Assembly (NCBI RefSeq): GCF_001956985.1
Contig: NZ_CP019082.1
Coordinates: 5,580,001-5,644,000, forward strand
Length of the DNA: 64,000 bases
From: Paludisphaera borealis
GTDB taxonomy: Bacteria; Planctomycetota; Planctomycetia; Isosphaerales; Isosphaeraceae
Reading direction: 5' to 3'
Below, piece by piece: positions 53,736-62,344 of this stretch. Made by a program: the position numbers and the translations under genes. The stretch's first letter is position 1, and every line of letters begins with the position of its first letter. The notes beneath the pieces are model-generated. The model was given only the letters and a program-made list of their open reading frames with translations, made no database searches and was not told the DNA's origin.

Positions 53736-54050
53736 AGCGGGCGCCGCCGCTTTTCGGCCCGATCTCCGGTCCCCCTGGACAGATGCGTCGGGAGCGTGGT
53801 CCAATAAAGGTCGGAACCTTCTCACCCCGCCTTTTGGTCGCGATGAAGCAATAAGCTGAGTTAAAGACGGATAGAAAAAAGACTGTATTGATGGGTTAAG
53901 GGTGTCACGGGTCGTACTCGCCCCGTGCCCCGAGCGCCTCGGACGTTACGCACGGGTTCGGACTACCGAACCGCGTGGCACCCAGATGTCAGCATGGGTT
54001 TGGAGAAGTTATTGCTTCGCGAAGACCTAGCCTTGGAGTCGCCTGCCGCC
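53736..54050. other. Spacer before the cytochrome protein gene
   Basis: About 315 bases between two plus-strand genes. It includes an AT-rich patch (about 53845-53900, with GGATAGAAAAAAGACTGTATTGATG) that may hold the promoter of the next gene, but no reliable -35/-10 pair is visible. The downstream reading frame is open from 53925, but a signal peptide starts only at 54051. Confidence 0.5.
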
Positions 54051-57000
54051 ATGCCTCGATCCCGCTTCGCCTCGGCCGTCGCGTTCAGCCTGGCTTTCGC
54101 GGCCGCGCTGTCGTTTTTCTCCTCCGCTGCTTCGGCTCAGGCGCCGGCCGCCAAGCCGCCTTACGAGCCCGAGATCAAGCCGGCCTCCGACGAGGGCAAG
54201 AAGGCGATCGCGCGGTTCCGCGTGCCGGCGGGCCTGAAGGTCGAGCTGTTCGCGGCCGAGCCGCTGCTGGCGAATCCGGTCGCCTTCTGGGCCGACGATC
54301 GGGGACGGTTTTACGTCGCCGAGACGTTCCGCCACGGCGACGGCGTGACCGACAACCGTTCACATGTGAACTGGATCGACGACGACCTGGCCTGCCGGAC
54401 GGTCGCCGACCGCGTCGCGATGTACCGGAAATTCCTCTCGCCCGAAGAGTTCGCCGGGTACTCCGTCGCGCACGACCGGCTTCGACGGATCGAGGATCGC
54501 GACGGCGACGGCGCGGCCGACGCGGCGACCGTCTTCGCCGACGGGTTCAACAACCCGGCCGTCGGCATCGGCGCGGGCGTGCTGGCGCGGGGCGACGACG
54601 TCTATTTCGCCTGCATCCCCGATCTCTGGCTGCTCCGCGACGCCAACGGCGACGGCGTGGCCGACGAGCGGTCGACTCTCCATACCGGATACGGCGTCCA
54701 CGTCGGCTTTCTCGGCCACGACCTCCACGGCCTGACGTTCGGCCCCGACGGAAAGCTCTATTCCAGCATCGGCGACCGCGGCTTCAACGTGCAGGTCGAC
54801 GGCCGAGGGTTGGTTCAGCTCGACAGCGGCTCGATCCTGCGATGCAACCCCGACGGCAGCGAGCTTGAGGTCGTCGCGATCGGGCTTCGCAACCCGCAAG
54901 AGCTGGCGTTCGACCCCCGCGGCGATCTGTTCACGGTCGATAACAACTCCGACAGCGGCGACAAAGCCCGGCTGGTCCATCTGGTCGAAGGGGGTGACAG
55001 CGGCTGGCGGATCGGCTACCAGTTCATCGAGAAGCCGACCAGCCGAGGCCCGTGGAACGAAGAGAAACTTTGGGTCCCCGGCGAGGCTGAAAAGTCGGCG
55101 TCGATCCTCCCGCCTCTCGCGAACCTCAGCGACGGCCCGTCTGGCCTGACCCGCAACCCCGGCGTGACCGCCCTGCCCGATCGGTACAAGGACCACTTCT
55201 TCCTGGCCGACTTCCGCGGCAGCGGCACATCGAGCGGCATCCGCGCGTTCAGCGTCAAGCCGAAGGGCGCCTCGTTCGAGCTGGCCGAATCGGAGGAATT
55301 CCTCTGGGGCGTCGAGGTTACCGACGTCGACTTCGCGCCGGACGGCTCCTTGTATTTCTCCGACTGGGTCGAGGGCTGGGAGAAGACGGGCAAGGGGAGG
55401 CTCTACCGCGTGTTCGATCCCGCCCTCAAGGGGGACGCGAAGGTCGCCGAGGTCCGCACGATTCTGGCCGACGGGTTCGATAAGCGAAGCCCCGACGAGC
55501 TGGCCGGACTGCTCGCCCACGCCGACATGCGCGTCCGTCAGAAAGCCCAGTTCGCCCTCGCGGCCAAGGGCGCCGGCGCGATTCAACCGTTGACCCAGGC
55601 GGCCCGCCAGAGCAAGGCGCCGCTCGCCCGGCTGCACGCGATCTGGGGACTCGGCCAGGTCGGCCGCCGCGAAGCGTCGGTTCACGGCGCGCTCGCGGAC
55701 TTGCTGACCGACGCCGACGCCGAGGTCCGCGCGCAGGCGGCGAAGACGTTGGGCGACGATCGGGCCGCGTCGGCGGGGGACCGGCTGGTTCCGCTGCTGG
55801 CCGACGCCACCCCGCGCGTCCGGTTCTTCGCCGCGATCGCGCTGGGACGGATGGGGCGTCGCGAGGCGGCCGGCCCGCTGGTCGATATGGCCCGTAAGGA
55901 CGGCGACGACGCCTACCTGCGCCACGCCGCCGTCATGGGCCTTATCGGCGCGGGCGACCTTGAGACCCTCGCCCGGGCCGCGAAGGACGACTCGGCGAAC
56001 GTCCGGTTGGCCTCGCTCCTCGCTTACCGGCGACTCGGCCGGGCCGAGGTCGCGATGTTCCTCGGCGACAAAGACGCCCGACTGGTTCTTGAGGCGGCCC
56101 GGGCGATCCACGACCAGCCGATCGCCGCCGCATTCCCCGCACTCGCCGCTCTGGCAGGGCGCAAGGATCTGCCGAGCCCGATCTGGCGGCGCGTCGTCGC
56201 GGCCAACTCTCGGGTCGGCGGAACGGACGGCGCGAACGCCCTCGCTGCGATCGCCGCGCGTCAGGACGTACCCGAGTCCGTCCGTGTAGAGGCGATCGAC
56301 GCCTTGAGGAACTGGGCCAAGCCCTCCGGCCGCGACGCCGTGGTCGGCCTCTGGCGGCCGATCGCGGACCGTCCCGCGGTGGCGGCCGCCGCCGCGTTGA
56401 AGCCGGTGCTCGACGGACTCCTGAAAGACGCTTCCTCGGTCGTCCAGAAGGCGGCGACCCGCGCGGCCGGCTCCCTGGCCGACAAGGCCGACGCGGAGGC
56501 TCTCAGGAAGGTCCTCGCCGACGTCAAGAAGCCGGCCGAGGTCCGCGTCGAGGTCCTCCGGGCGCTCAACCAGCTCGGCGACGCCCAGCTTGCCGACCTG
56601 GCCCGCCACGCCGTCGACTCCCCCGAGACGAGCCTTCGCGCCGAAGGGCTCCGCGTCCTGGCCAAGGTTCGTCCCAAGGAGGCGATCCCGGCCCTGGAGC
56701 GCGCCCTCGATTCGGGCGTCTCGGCCGAGCAGCAAGCGGCCCTGGCGACGCTCGGCGACCTGGCCGACCCAACGGCCGACGTCGTGCTCGCCCGCTGGCT
56801 CGACCTCCTGGCGGCCGGCAAGGTTGCCCCGGAAGTCCAGCTCGACGTGATCGAAGCCGCGGCGAGGCGGCCTTCCTCCGAGGTCAAGGACCGACTCGGG
56901 CGGATCGAGGCCGGACGACCGAAAGACGACCCGGTGGCCGCGTTCCGCGAGGCGCTGGCCGGCGGCGACCCGGATCGAGGACGGCGGATCTTCTTTGAAA

Positions 57001-57422
57001 AGGCCGAGGTTCAGTGCGTCCGCTGCCACAAGGTCGGCGGCCAGGGGGGCGACGTCGGCCCCGACCTCTCCGGCGTCGGCGGCCGGCAGCCCCGCGAGTA
57101 CCTCCTCGAATCGATCGTCGCCCCGGACCGCAAGATCGCCGAGGGCTTCGAAACCCTGGTCGTCGCCACCGCCGACGGCCAGGTCCAGGCCGGCATCCTC
57201 AAGTCGGAGGCCGGCGACGCCCTCAAGCTCATGACCCCCGAAGGGAAACTCGTCACGATCTCCAAGGACGACGTCGAGGAACGTAAGCGAGGCGCATCCG
57301 CGATGCCCGCCGACCTGACCAAGTCCCTTTCCCGCTCCGAGGTCCGCGACCTCGTCGCCTACCTCGCCAACCAGAAGCCCGGTTCCGGCGACACCCCCGA
57401 GTCCCGACCCGAAGGCCGCTGA
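54051..57422 (+). CDS. PVC-type multidomain cytochrome c protein (propeller, HEAT repeats, CxxCH)
   Basis: The protein is 1123 residues from the ATG at 54051. A signal peptide (RFASAVAFSLAFAAALSFFSSAASAQ) is followed by a PVC-class membrane-bound dehydrogenase propeller (about 35-470; KVELFAAEPLLANPVAFWAD, DLHGLTFGPDGKLYSSIGDRG, SLYFSDWVEGW). HEAT-like repeats follow (about 480-930). A C-terminal haem domain has one CVRCH site (Cys989, Cys992, His993) and the family ending GPDLSGVGGRQPREYLLESIVAPDRKI. Such proteins are expanded in planctomycetes and are thought to oxidise sugars at the surface and pass electrons through the haem. The partner is unknown. It is not in an operon. Confidence 0.93.
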   Translation: MPRSRFASAVAFSLAFAAALSFFSSAASAQAPAAKPPYEPEIKPASDEGKKAIARFRVPAGLKVELFAAEPLLANPVAFWADDRGRFYVAETFRHGDGVTDNRSHVNWIDDDLACRTVADRVAMYRKFLSPEEFAGYSVAHDRLRRIEDRDGDGAADAATVFADGFNNPAVGIGAGVLARGDDVYFACIPDLWLLRDANGDGVADERSTLHTGYGVHVGFLGHDLHGLTFGPDGKLYSSIGDRGFNVQVDGRGLVQLDSGSILRCNPDGSELEVVAIGLRNPQELAFDPRGDLFTVDNNSDSGDKARLVHLVEGGDSGWRIGYQFIEKPTSRGPWNEEKLWVPGEAEKSASILPPLANLSDGPSGLTRNPGVTALPDRYKDHFFLADFRGSGTSSGIRAFSVKPKGASFELAESEEFLWGVEVTDVDFAPDGSLYFSDWVEGWEKTGKGRLYRVFDPALKGDAKVAEVRTILADGFDKRSPDELAGLLAHADMRVRQKAQFALAAKGAGAIQPLTQAARQSKAPLARLHAIWGLGQVGRREASVHGALADLLTDADAEVRAQAAKTLGDDRAASAGDRLVPLLADATPRVRFFAAIALGRMGRREAAGPLVDMARKDGDDAYLRHAAVMGLIGAGDLETLARAAKDDSANVRLASLLAYRRLGRAEVAMFLGDKDARLVLEAARAIHDQPIAAAFPALAALAGRKDLPSPIWRRVVAANSRVGGTDGANALAAIAARQDVPESVRVEAIDALRNWAKPSGRDAVVGLWRPIADRPAVAAAAALKPVLDGLLKDASSVVQKAATRAAGSLADKADAEALRKVLADVKKPAEVRVEVLRALNQLGDAQLADLARHAVDSPETSLRAEGLRVLAKVRPKEAIPALERALDSGVSAEQQAALATLGDLADPTADVVLARWLDLLAAGKVAPEVQLDVIEAAARRPSSEVKDRLGRIEAGRPKDDPVAAFREALAGGDPDRGRRIFFEKAEVQCVRCHKVGGQGGDVGPDLSGVGGRQPREYLLESIVAPDRKIAEGFETLVVATADGQVQAGILKSEAGDALKLMTPEGKLVTISKDDVEERKRGASAMPADLTKSLSRSEVRDLVAYLANQKPGSGDTPESRPEGR

Positions 57423-57450
57423 CCCGCGAGTTCAGCGAATGGGGCAGGAC

Positions 57451-57496
57451 AAAAAAAACCGCCGCCCCGCCGAATGATCTCGGCGGGGCGGCGGTT
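57451..57496 (-). terminator. Intrinsic terminator downstream of tRNA-Val
   Basis: Perfect 17-bp stem (57457-57473 with 57480-57496), 6-base loop, followed on the minus strand by eight T residues including the stem end. It would end the leftward transcript carrying tRNA-Val. On the plus strand it lacks a T tract but may still end the cytochrome gene transcript. Confidence 0.88.
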
Positions 57497-57540
57497 GTGT
57501 CGGCGGGATGGAAAGTTCAAGCTAGGCTTGAACCTTCTTA

Positions 57541-57614
57541 TGGGCGATACAGGATTCGAACCTGTGACCTCCTGCGTGTCGAGCAGGCGCTCTAGCCAAC
57601 TGAGCTAATCGCCC
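57541..57614 (-). tRNA. tRNA-Val(GAC)
   Basis: 74 bases with all four arms. Acceptor GGGCGAT pairs with ATCGCCC, D stem GCTC/GAGC, anticodon stem CCTGC/GCAGG, T stem ACAGG/CCTGT with loop TTCGAAT. The anticodon loop TCGACAC places GAC at positions 34-36, hence valine. Position 33 is C rather than the nearly universal U. CCA is not encoded. It lies 117 bases after frr on the same strand and ahead of a strong terminator, so it may be read from the rpsB operon. Confidence 0.92.
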
Positions 57615-57731
57615 GGGGAGTGTTGCGGAGCTTATCGCCCCGGGGAAGTTAACTATAGAACTCATTGGCCGGCGGGTCAAGAGGCTTGAGGGCGATCGAG
57701 CCGGAATTCCGTCGGAAGGGCGGTTCGACGG

Positions 57732-58292
57732 TCAGGATTCCAGGACTTCGGCCGACTTCTTGTCGGCGAGGTCGTTGACCTTGCTCTCGAACTTCTTGGT
57801 CAGGTTCTGGATCTCTTCCTTACAGGTGGCCAGGTCGTCCTCGGTGAGGATCTTGTCGGTCTGCTCCTGGTCGCCCTGCTTGTTGGCGTCGCGGCGGATG
57901 TTGCGGATCGAGATGCGGGCCTCTTCGGCGAGGTCCTTGACCCGGCCGACCAGCTTCTTGCGCTGCTCGACGGAGAGCGGGGGGACGTTGAGCCGGACGG
58001 CCTTGCCGTCGGAGTTCGGCGTCAGGCCGATGTCGCTGGTCTGGATCGCCTTGACGATGTCGCCGATCACCGAGGGGTCGAAGGGGCGGATCAGGATCTG
58101 CTGGGGCTCGGGGGTGCTCAGGTTGGCGAGCTGCTTCAGCGGCGTGGACGAGCCGTAGTAGTCGACGCGGATCGACTCGATGAGTCCGACGTTGGCCCGG
58201 CCCGTGCGGATTCCGCGGAGCTGGTCGGTCAACAGCGTGACGCTCTTCTCCATCCGGTCTTCGGCTTCCAGCGCGATTTCTTCGATGCTCAT
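57732..58292 (-). CDS. frr: Ribosome recycling factor
   Basis: The protein is 186 residues, the family length. It splits post-termination ribosomes together with EF-G. RTGRANVGLIESIRVDYYGSSTPLKQLANLSTPEPQQILIRPFD and the three-helix body (SVEQRKKLVGRVKDLAEEARISIRNIRRDANK) are canonical. It is the last protein gene of rpsB-tsf-pyrH-frr, 157 bases after pyrH. Confidence 0.98.
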   Translation of the reverse strand: MSIEEIALEAEDRMEKSVTLLTDQLRGIRTGRANVGLIESIRVDYYGSSTPLKQLANLSTPEPQQILIRPFDPSVIGDIVKAIQTSDIGLTPNSDGKAVRLNVPPLSVEQRKKLVGRVKDLAEEARISIRNIRRDANKQGDQEQTDKILTEDDLATCKEEIQNLTKKFESKVNDLADKKSAEVLES

Positions 58293-58449
58293 CTTACGGC
58301 TCCCTGGCTCGACAAGGTCCCTTCCCGGGGGGGCTTCTCTCCACCCGCGGGCTCGGGGCGTTTGCGCGATTATGTTACCAACGTCGCGACCGCCCGGAAC
58401 AGTCCCCGAGGCGGTCGTTGGAAAGATCGTTTCGGCGCCGTCGTCTCTC

Positions 58450-59223
58450 TCACGCGGAGCCGGGCGTCGGGCGTGGGCGGGATTTGGCGGCGACCCACGT
58501 GCCGATCGGCTCGCCGGCGACCGCGCGCTCGATGTTGCCTTCCCGCTTGAAGTTGAACACGAGGATCGGCAGGGCGCTTTCGAAACACATGCCGATGGCG
58601 GTCATGTCCATGACCTTCAGCTCGTCGCGGAGCACCTGGTCGTAGGTGAGCTGCTGGTAGAGCATGGCGTGGGGGTTCTTCTCGGGGTCGGCCGAGTAAA
58701 CGCCGTCGACGCGGGTGGCCTTGAGCAGCACCTCGACGCCGAGTTCCTTGCCGCGGAGCGCGGCGGCGGTGTCGGTCGTGACGAACGGGCTGCCCGTCCC
58801 GGTGGCGAGGACGACGATCCGGCCGCGTTCGAGGTGCGAGAGCGCCCGGCGGCGGATGAACGGCTCGGCGATCTCGTCCATGCGGATCGTGGTCATGAGC
58901 CGGGTCTCGCAGCCGACGCTCTCCAGGGCGTCCTGAAGGGCGAGGCCGTTGATGACGGTCGCGGTCATGCCCATGTAGTGGGCGGTCGCTTCCTTGATGA
59001 CGTCGGAGCCGCGGCTGAGCTGGGCGCCGCGGAGGATGTTGCCTCCCCCGACGACGATGGCGAGCTGGACGCCGCGGGCCGCGACCCGCGACACCTGGCG
59101 GGCGATCCGGCTGACCTCGTCGACGCTGATGCCTCCCTCGCCGGGCCGGCAGAAGCTTTCGCCGGAGAGCTTCAAGAGGACGCGGCGGAACGCCGGGGTG
59201 GAGGTCGAGTCGGTGGAATCCAT
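58450..59223 (-). CDS. pyrH: Uridylate kinase
   Basis: The protein is 257 residues from the ATG at 59223. AAGGA sits seven bases before this codon, whereas the ATG at 59229 has almost no spacing. It phosphorylates UMP to UDP as a hexamer of the amino-acid-kinase fold. [58 protein letters not shown] and [16 protein letters not shown] mark the ATP and UMP sites. The Ser/Thr-rich first dozen residues are an unusual N-terminal extension. Confidence 0.97.
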   Translation of the reverse strand: MDSTDSTSTPAFRRVLLKLSGESFCRPGEGGISVDEVSRIARQVSRVAARGVQLAIVVGGGNILRGAQLSRGSDVIKEATAHYMGMTATVINGLALQDALESVGCETRLMTTIRMDEIAEPFIRRRALSHLERGRIVVLATGTGSPFVTTDTAAALRGKELGVEVLLKATRVDGVYSADPEKNPHAMLYQQLTYDQVLRDELKVMDMTAIGMCFESALPILVFNFKREGNIERAVAGEPIGTWVAAKSRPRPTPGSA

Positions 59224-59333
59224 GACCATTTCCTTGTGCGGGTCCGGGTGGCGTCTAGGCTCGCAACGGGTTGGCGGAGGGAGGCGCCGGCTCGGTCGTC
59301 TCCGAGGCCGGCGCTTCCAGGGGAAGACCTACG

Positions 59334-59930
59334 TCAACGTTCCTCGCCCACGACGAAGCGGGCGAATCGGGCCACCGAGATGTTCTCGCCGGTGCGGGAG
59401 TTGACGCCCATGATGACGTCGCGGACGCTCTTGCTGTCGTCGCGGATGAACGGCTGATCGAGCAGGACCGACTCGGCGTACCACGAGTCGAGCTTGCCGA
59501 CGGCGATCTTCTCCTGGATGTTCTGGGGCTTGTCGCCCACCTGGCTCATGAAGATCCGCTTCTGCTCCTCGACCACGTCGGCGGGCACGTCTTCCCGCCT
59601 GACGTACTTCGGGTTGGTGGCCATGATGTGCAGCGCGAGGTCTTTGGCGAGTTGCTTGAACTCGTCGTTGCGGGCGACGAAGTCGGTCTCGCAATTGAGT
59701 TCGACGAGCACGCCCGACTTGGCGTCGTGGTGGATGTAGACCTCGACGCGGCCGGCCGTGGCGGCCCTGCCGGCGCGCAGTTCGGCCTGCTTGAGCCCTC
59801 GCTCCTTGGCCAGGGTTTCGGCCTTGGCCAGGTCGCCGTCGGCTTCGGTCAGGAGCTTCTTGCACTCCATCAGGCCCAGCCCGGTCTTCTTGCGGAACTC
59901 GTTGACAGCCTGAGCCGTGATCGCGGCCAT
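59334..59930 (-). CDS. tsf: Elongation factor Ts
   Basis: The protein is 198 residues, the short form with one dimerisation-type core. It recycles EF-Tu by GDP release. The N-terminal UBA-like module (VNEFRKKTGLGLMECKKLLTEADGDLAKAETLAKERG) and the EF-Tu-contacting motif NCETDFVARNDEF are intact. It ends in NSRTGENISVARFARFVVGEE. It follows rpsB by 226 bases and precedes pyrH by 110. Confidence 0.98.
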   Translation of the reverse strand: MAAITAQAVNEFRKKTGLGLMECKKLLTEADGDLAKAETLAKERGLKQAELRAGRAATAGRVEVYIHHDAKSGVLVELNCETDFVARNDEFKQLAKDLALHIMATNPKYVRREDVPADVVEEQKRIFMSQVGDKPQNIQEKIAVGKLDSWYAESVLLDQPFIRDDSKSVRDVIMGVNSRTGENISVARFARFVVGEER

Positions 59931-60156
59931 CAGAAATTCTCCTCTTCAGACTTTGTGAGTTAGAGCGATGCGCTGCTGTTTTGGTTGAAGGCTTCGAGCG
60001 GGTCGAGAGCCGTCGGAACCGGCCGGGGCGGCGCGCGAAGATGGTTCCGGCCTGCGCCGGCATGGGTCGAGGGCGTCGCCGGCGGCCAGTGGGGAACGGC
60101 CGAAACCCCGAGGTCTTCGAAGCTTCGGCCGCTCGCGATTCACCGCGTTCTCGTGC

Positions 60157-61110
60157 TCAGACGGTTTCCGAGGCCGGCGTCGGCGCGGCGGTCTCGGCCG
60201 GCGCGGGCGCTTCGACGGCGGGGGCGGCCGGCGCTTCGGCAGCCGGAGCTTCGACGGCTGCAGCTTCCGAAGCGGGCGCTTCCGCGACGGGGGCCGGAGC
60301 GGCGGGCGCGGCCGGAGCCGGGGCGGCGGCCGGGGCGCGATCAGCGAACCGGATGCCGTCGCCGCGTCCCGGGATGCGGCGGCCGCCGCGTCCCTGCTCG
60401 CGTTCGGGGGCCGGGGGCGGCTCGGGCGGGGCCGAGGCCTTGCCCACGATGATGGCGTCGGTCAGCCGCTTCATCAGCAACTCGATCGACCGCATGCTGT
60501 CGTCGTTGCTGGGGATCGGCAGGTCGACCAGGTCCGGGTCGCAGTCGGTGTCGAGCATCGCGACGACCTTGATGCCCAGCTTGCGGGCTTCGGCCACCGC
60601 GATGTGCTCGCGGCGCGGGTCAATGACCAGCAGGGCTTCGGGAAGCCGGGTCATGCTGCGGATGCCGCTGAGGTTGCGCTCGATCTTGCGGCGCTCGCGG
60701 CCCAGCGTGGAGATCATCTTCTTGGAGTAGCTCGAGGCCTGTTCGCCGTCGAGAATCTGCTCCAACTCCTCAAGCCGCTGAAGCCGGCTGCGGATCGTCC
60801 GGAAATTGGTGAGGGTTCCGCCCAGCCAACGCTCGGTGACGTAGGGCATTCCGCTCCGCGTGCATTCCTCGACGATCGTCTCGGAAGCCTGCCGCTTGGT
60901 GCCGACGAACAGGATCAATCCGTTCGTTGAGGCGATCTTGTTGAAATACTTGGTCGCGCGGAGCAGGCCGCGCACGGTCTCTTTCAAATCGATGATGTGA
61001 ATCAGGTTGCGCTTGCCGTAGATGTACGGCTTCATCTTCGGGTTCCAGCGACTGGCGCGATGGCCGAAGTGTACGCCGGCGTCGATCAGATCCTTGACGA
61101 CCAGAGCCAT
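60157..61110 (-). CDS. rpsB: 30S ribosomal protein S2 with Ala/Pro-rich tail
   Basis: The protein is 317 residues from the ATG at 61110, where the S2 sequence begins ([32 protein letters not shown]) and GAAGGGTGG precedes. The canonical core ends near residue 235 ([27 protein letters not shown]). About 80 residues follow, rich in Ala, Pro, Glu and Arg ([21 protein letters not shown]), presumably disordered and on the ribosome surface. It is the first gene of the rpsB-tsf-pyrH-frr operon. Confidence 0.97.
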   Translation of the reverse strand: MALVVKDLIDAGVHFGHRASRWNPKMKPYIYGKRNLIHIIDLKETVRGLLRATKYFNKIASTNGLILFVGTKRQASETIVEECTRSGMPYVTERWLGGTLTNFRTIRSRLQRLEELEQILDGEQASSYSKKMISTLGRERRKIERNLSGIRSMTRLPEALLVIDPRREHIAVAEARKLGIKVVAMLDTDCDPDLVDLPIPSNDDSMRSIELLMKRLTDAIIVGKASAPPEPPPAPEREQGRGGRRIPGRGDGIRFADRAPAAAPAPAAPAAPAPVAEAPASEAAAVEAPAAEAPAAPAVEAPAPAETAAPTPASETV

Positions 61111-61411
61111 GAATCCACCCTTCTCGAATCCTAGTTCCATCCGACCGCGATCCCTGGAGCGATGCGCCCAGGGCGGTCTTGCGAGAGTAGCAGGGATCGT
61201 AATTACGTCACAATCCTCGACGCGGCACCGGTTTGCGTGGATTTCACCAGCTCGCCGCGAAGCTTCGCAGTGAGCGCACACGCTCGCCAATCCAGGCGAA
61301 AACTCAGCCTCGACCCGCCGCGCCGATCCCTTTCTCAAGGGGGAGTATCAGTTTATCGGCTAATACGTACTCCGTCAAATCCGTCCGCCTTCGCTTGCAC
61401 GACGGAGGAGT
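61111..61411. other. rpsB leader region
   Basis: About 300 bases upstream of rpsB on the minus strand. The promoter is listed separately and gives a leader of roughly 230 bases. This is long enough for translational feedback by S2, as known in other bacteria. I could not identify a specific S2-binding fold by eye. Confidence 0.5.
61350..61378 (-). promoter_or_regulatory. Promoter of the rpsB operon
   Basis: On the minus strand: TTGACG (61373-61378, five of six matches), a 17-base spacer and TAAACT (61350-61355, four of six). It lies just after the stop of the upstream gene. Transcription would begin near 61343. Confidence 0.6.
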
Positions 61412-62266
61412 CTACTGGCTGACATGACAGCCTCGTTCCCTGACTTCCCATCCACTATCGGCACGAGCCAGTTCGTACGTCCAGCTCACGGAATGACCGC
61501 CGCCGTACCCGCCGGAGATGAAGAGGAACGCCTTGCGACCGTCGCGGGAGAATCCGGGAAGCGTCACCCAGGCATACCCACACGACGTGGGATGGAGCTT
61601 ATGGAAGTAATCACGGAAGGCCATGTCTGCATCCACCGACTCTTGGAAGAGTCGATCCGGGTCGTCGTAACTGACCTTCAGGCTTCCGCCGACGCCGATC
61701 CCCGCGATCAGAATCGGTCCGCCCGAGTTGCGCCGGTTCAGGTCGTCCCACGCGTCATCCGACTCGTCCCCATCCGAATCGCTCGACCAAGAGTACGTCG
61801 TCTCGCCGACGACGATCTCCGGGCAAGGCGCGCCGCCGGCCGTCCAGAATTCGATCGCATTTTCAGGATTTTTGGGGTCCATCAGGTCGGCCAGCGCGGC
61901 CTCCAGGACGGCGCGGTCCCGATCGCGGTCCCAGGGGTAGGGCAAGGGCAAGTCATGCGGGGCGTCCTCCCAGGGGTGAGTCGCCAGCTGCTGATACTGC
62001 CTCTTCAAGCGACCATGACGGTCGGCCTCCTCGGCTTCCCTCCGGATCTCGCCCGGAATTGCTTCGGCACCGAAACTTCTGTCCTCGGAGGTCCGCAAGC
62101 GATGCTCCTCACTCCGGTGTTTTGCTTCCAGCCACGCCTGGTTCTCGGCCTGCTCTCGGTAATGGAAGGCCCTCTGGAGCATCATCGCGGTCCACGTCGA
62201 TACGGCGAAAGCGGCCACCGCGAACAATAGCCAACGCACGCTGATCTGCACGCGGGGTAGCTTCAT
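61412..62266 (-). CDS. Unknown protein with N-terminal membrane anchor
   Basis: The protein is 284 residues. One helix near the start (VRWLLFAVAAFAVSTWTAMML) is followed by a charged coiled-coil-like region (YREQAENQAWLEAKHRSEEHRLRTSEDRSF). A folded C-terminal domain is rich in Gly, Asp and Trp (GGAPCPEIVVGETTYSWSSDSDGDE, RDGRKAFLFISGGYGGGHSVSWTYELARADSGWEV). It belongs to the type of short anchored planctomycete proteins that begin RVQISVRWLL. Function unknown. It lies on the same strand as the rpsB operon but ends before that operon's promoter. Confidence 0.75.
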   Translation of the reverse strand: MKLPRVQISVRWLLFAVAAFAVSTWTAMMLQRAFHYREQAENQAWLEAKHRSEEHRLRTSEDRSFGAEAIPGEIRREAEEADRHGRLKRQYQQLATHPWEDAPHDLPLPYPWDRDRDRAVLEAALADLMDPKNPENAIEFWTAGGAPCPEIVVGETTYSWSSDSDGDESDDAWDDLNRRNSGGPILIAGIGVGGSLKVSYDDPDRLFQESVDADMAFRDYFHKLHPTSCGYAWVTLPGFSRDGRKAFLFISGGYGGGHSVSWTYELARADSGWEVRERGCHVSQ

Positions 62267-62344
62267 CGCGCTATCTCACCTTGAGTGTGCCGGAGAAACG
62301 ACGACGGATGCGACGTTCAGGATACGGAGAGAGTCGGGCTGGCG

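Noticed and set aside
53736-53924. Possible small RNA gene or tRNA before the cytochrome gene
   Set aside because: No cloverleaf or strong terminator; only an AT-rich patch.
57541-57614. tRNA-Asp (GTC)
   Set aside because: The perfect CCTGC/GCAGG stem fixes the loop as TCGACAC, giving GAC (Val).
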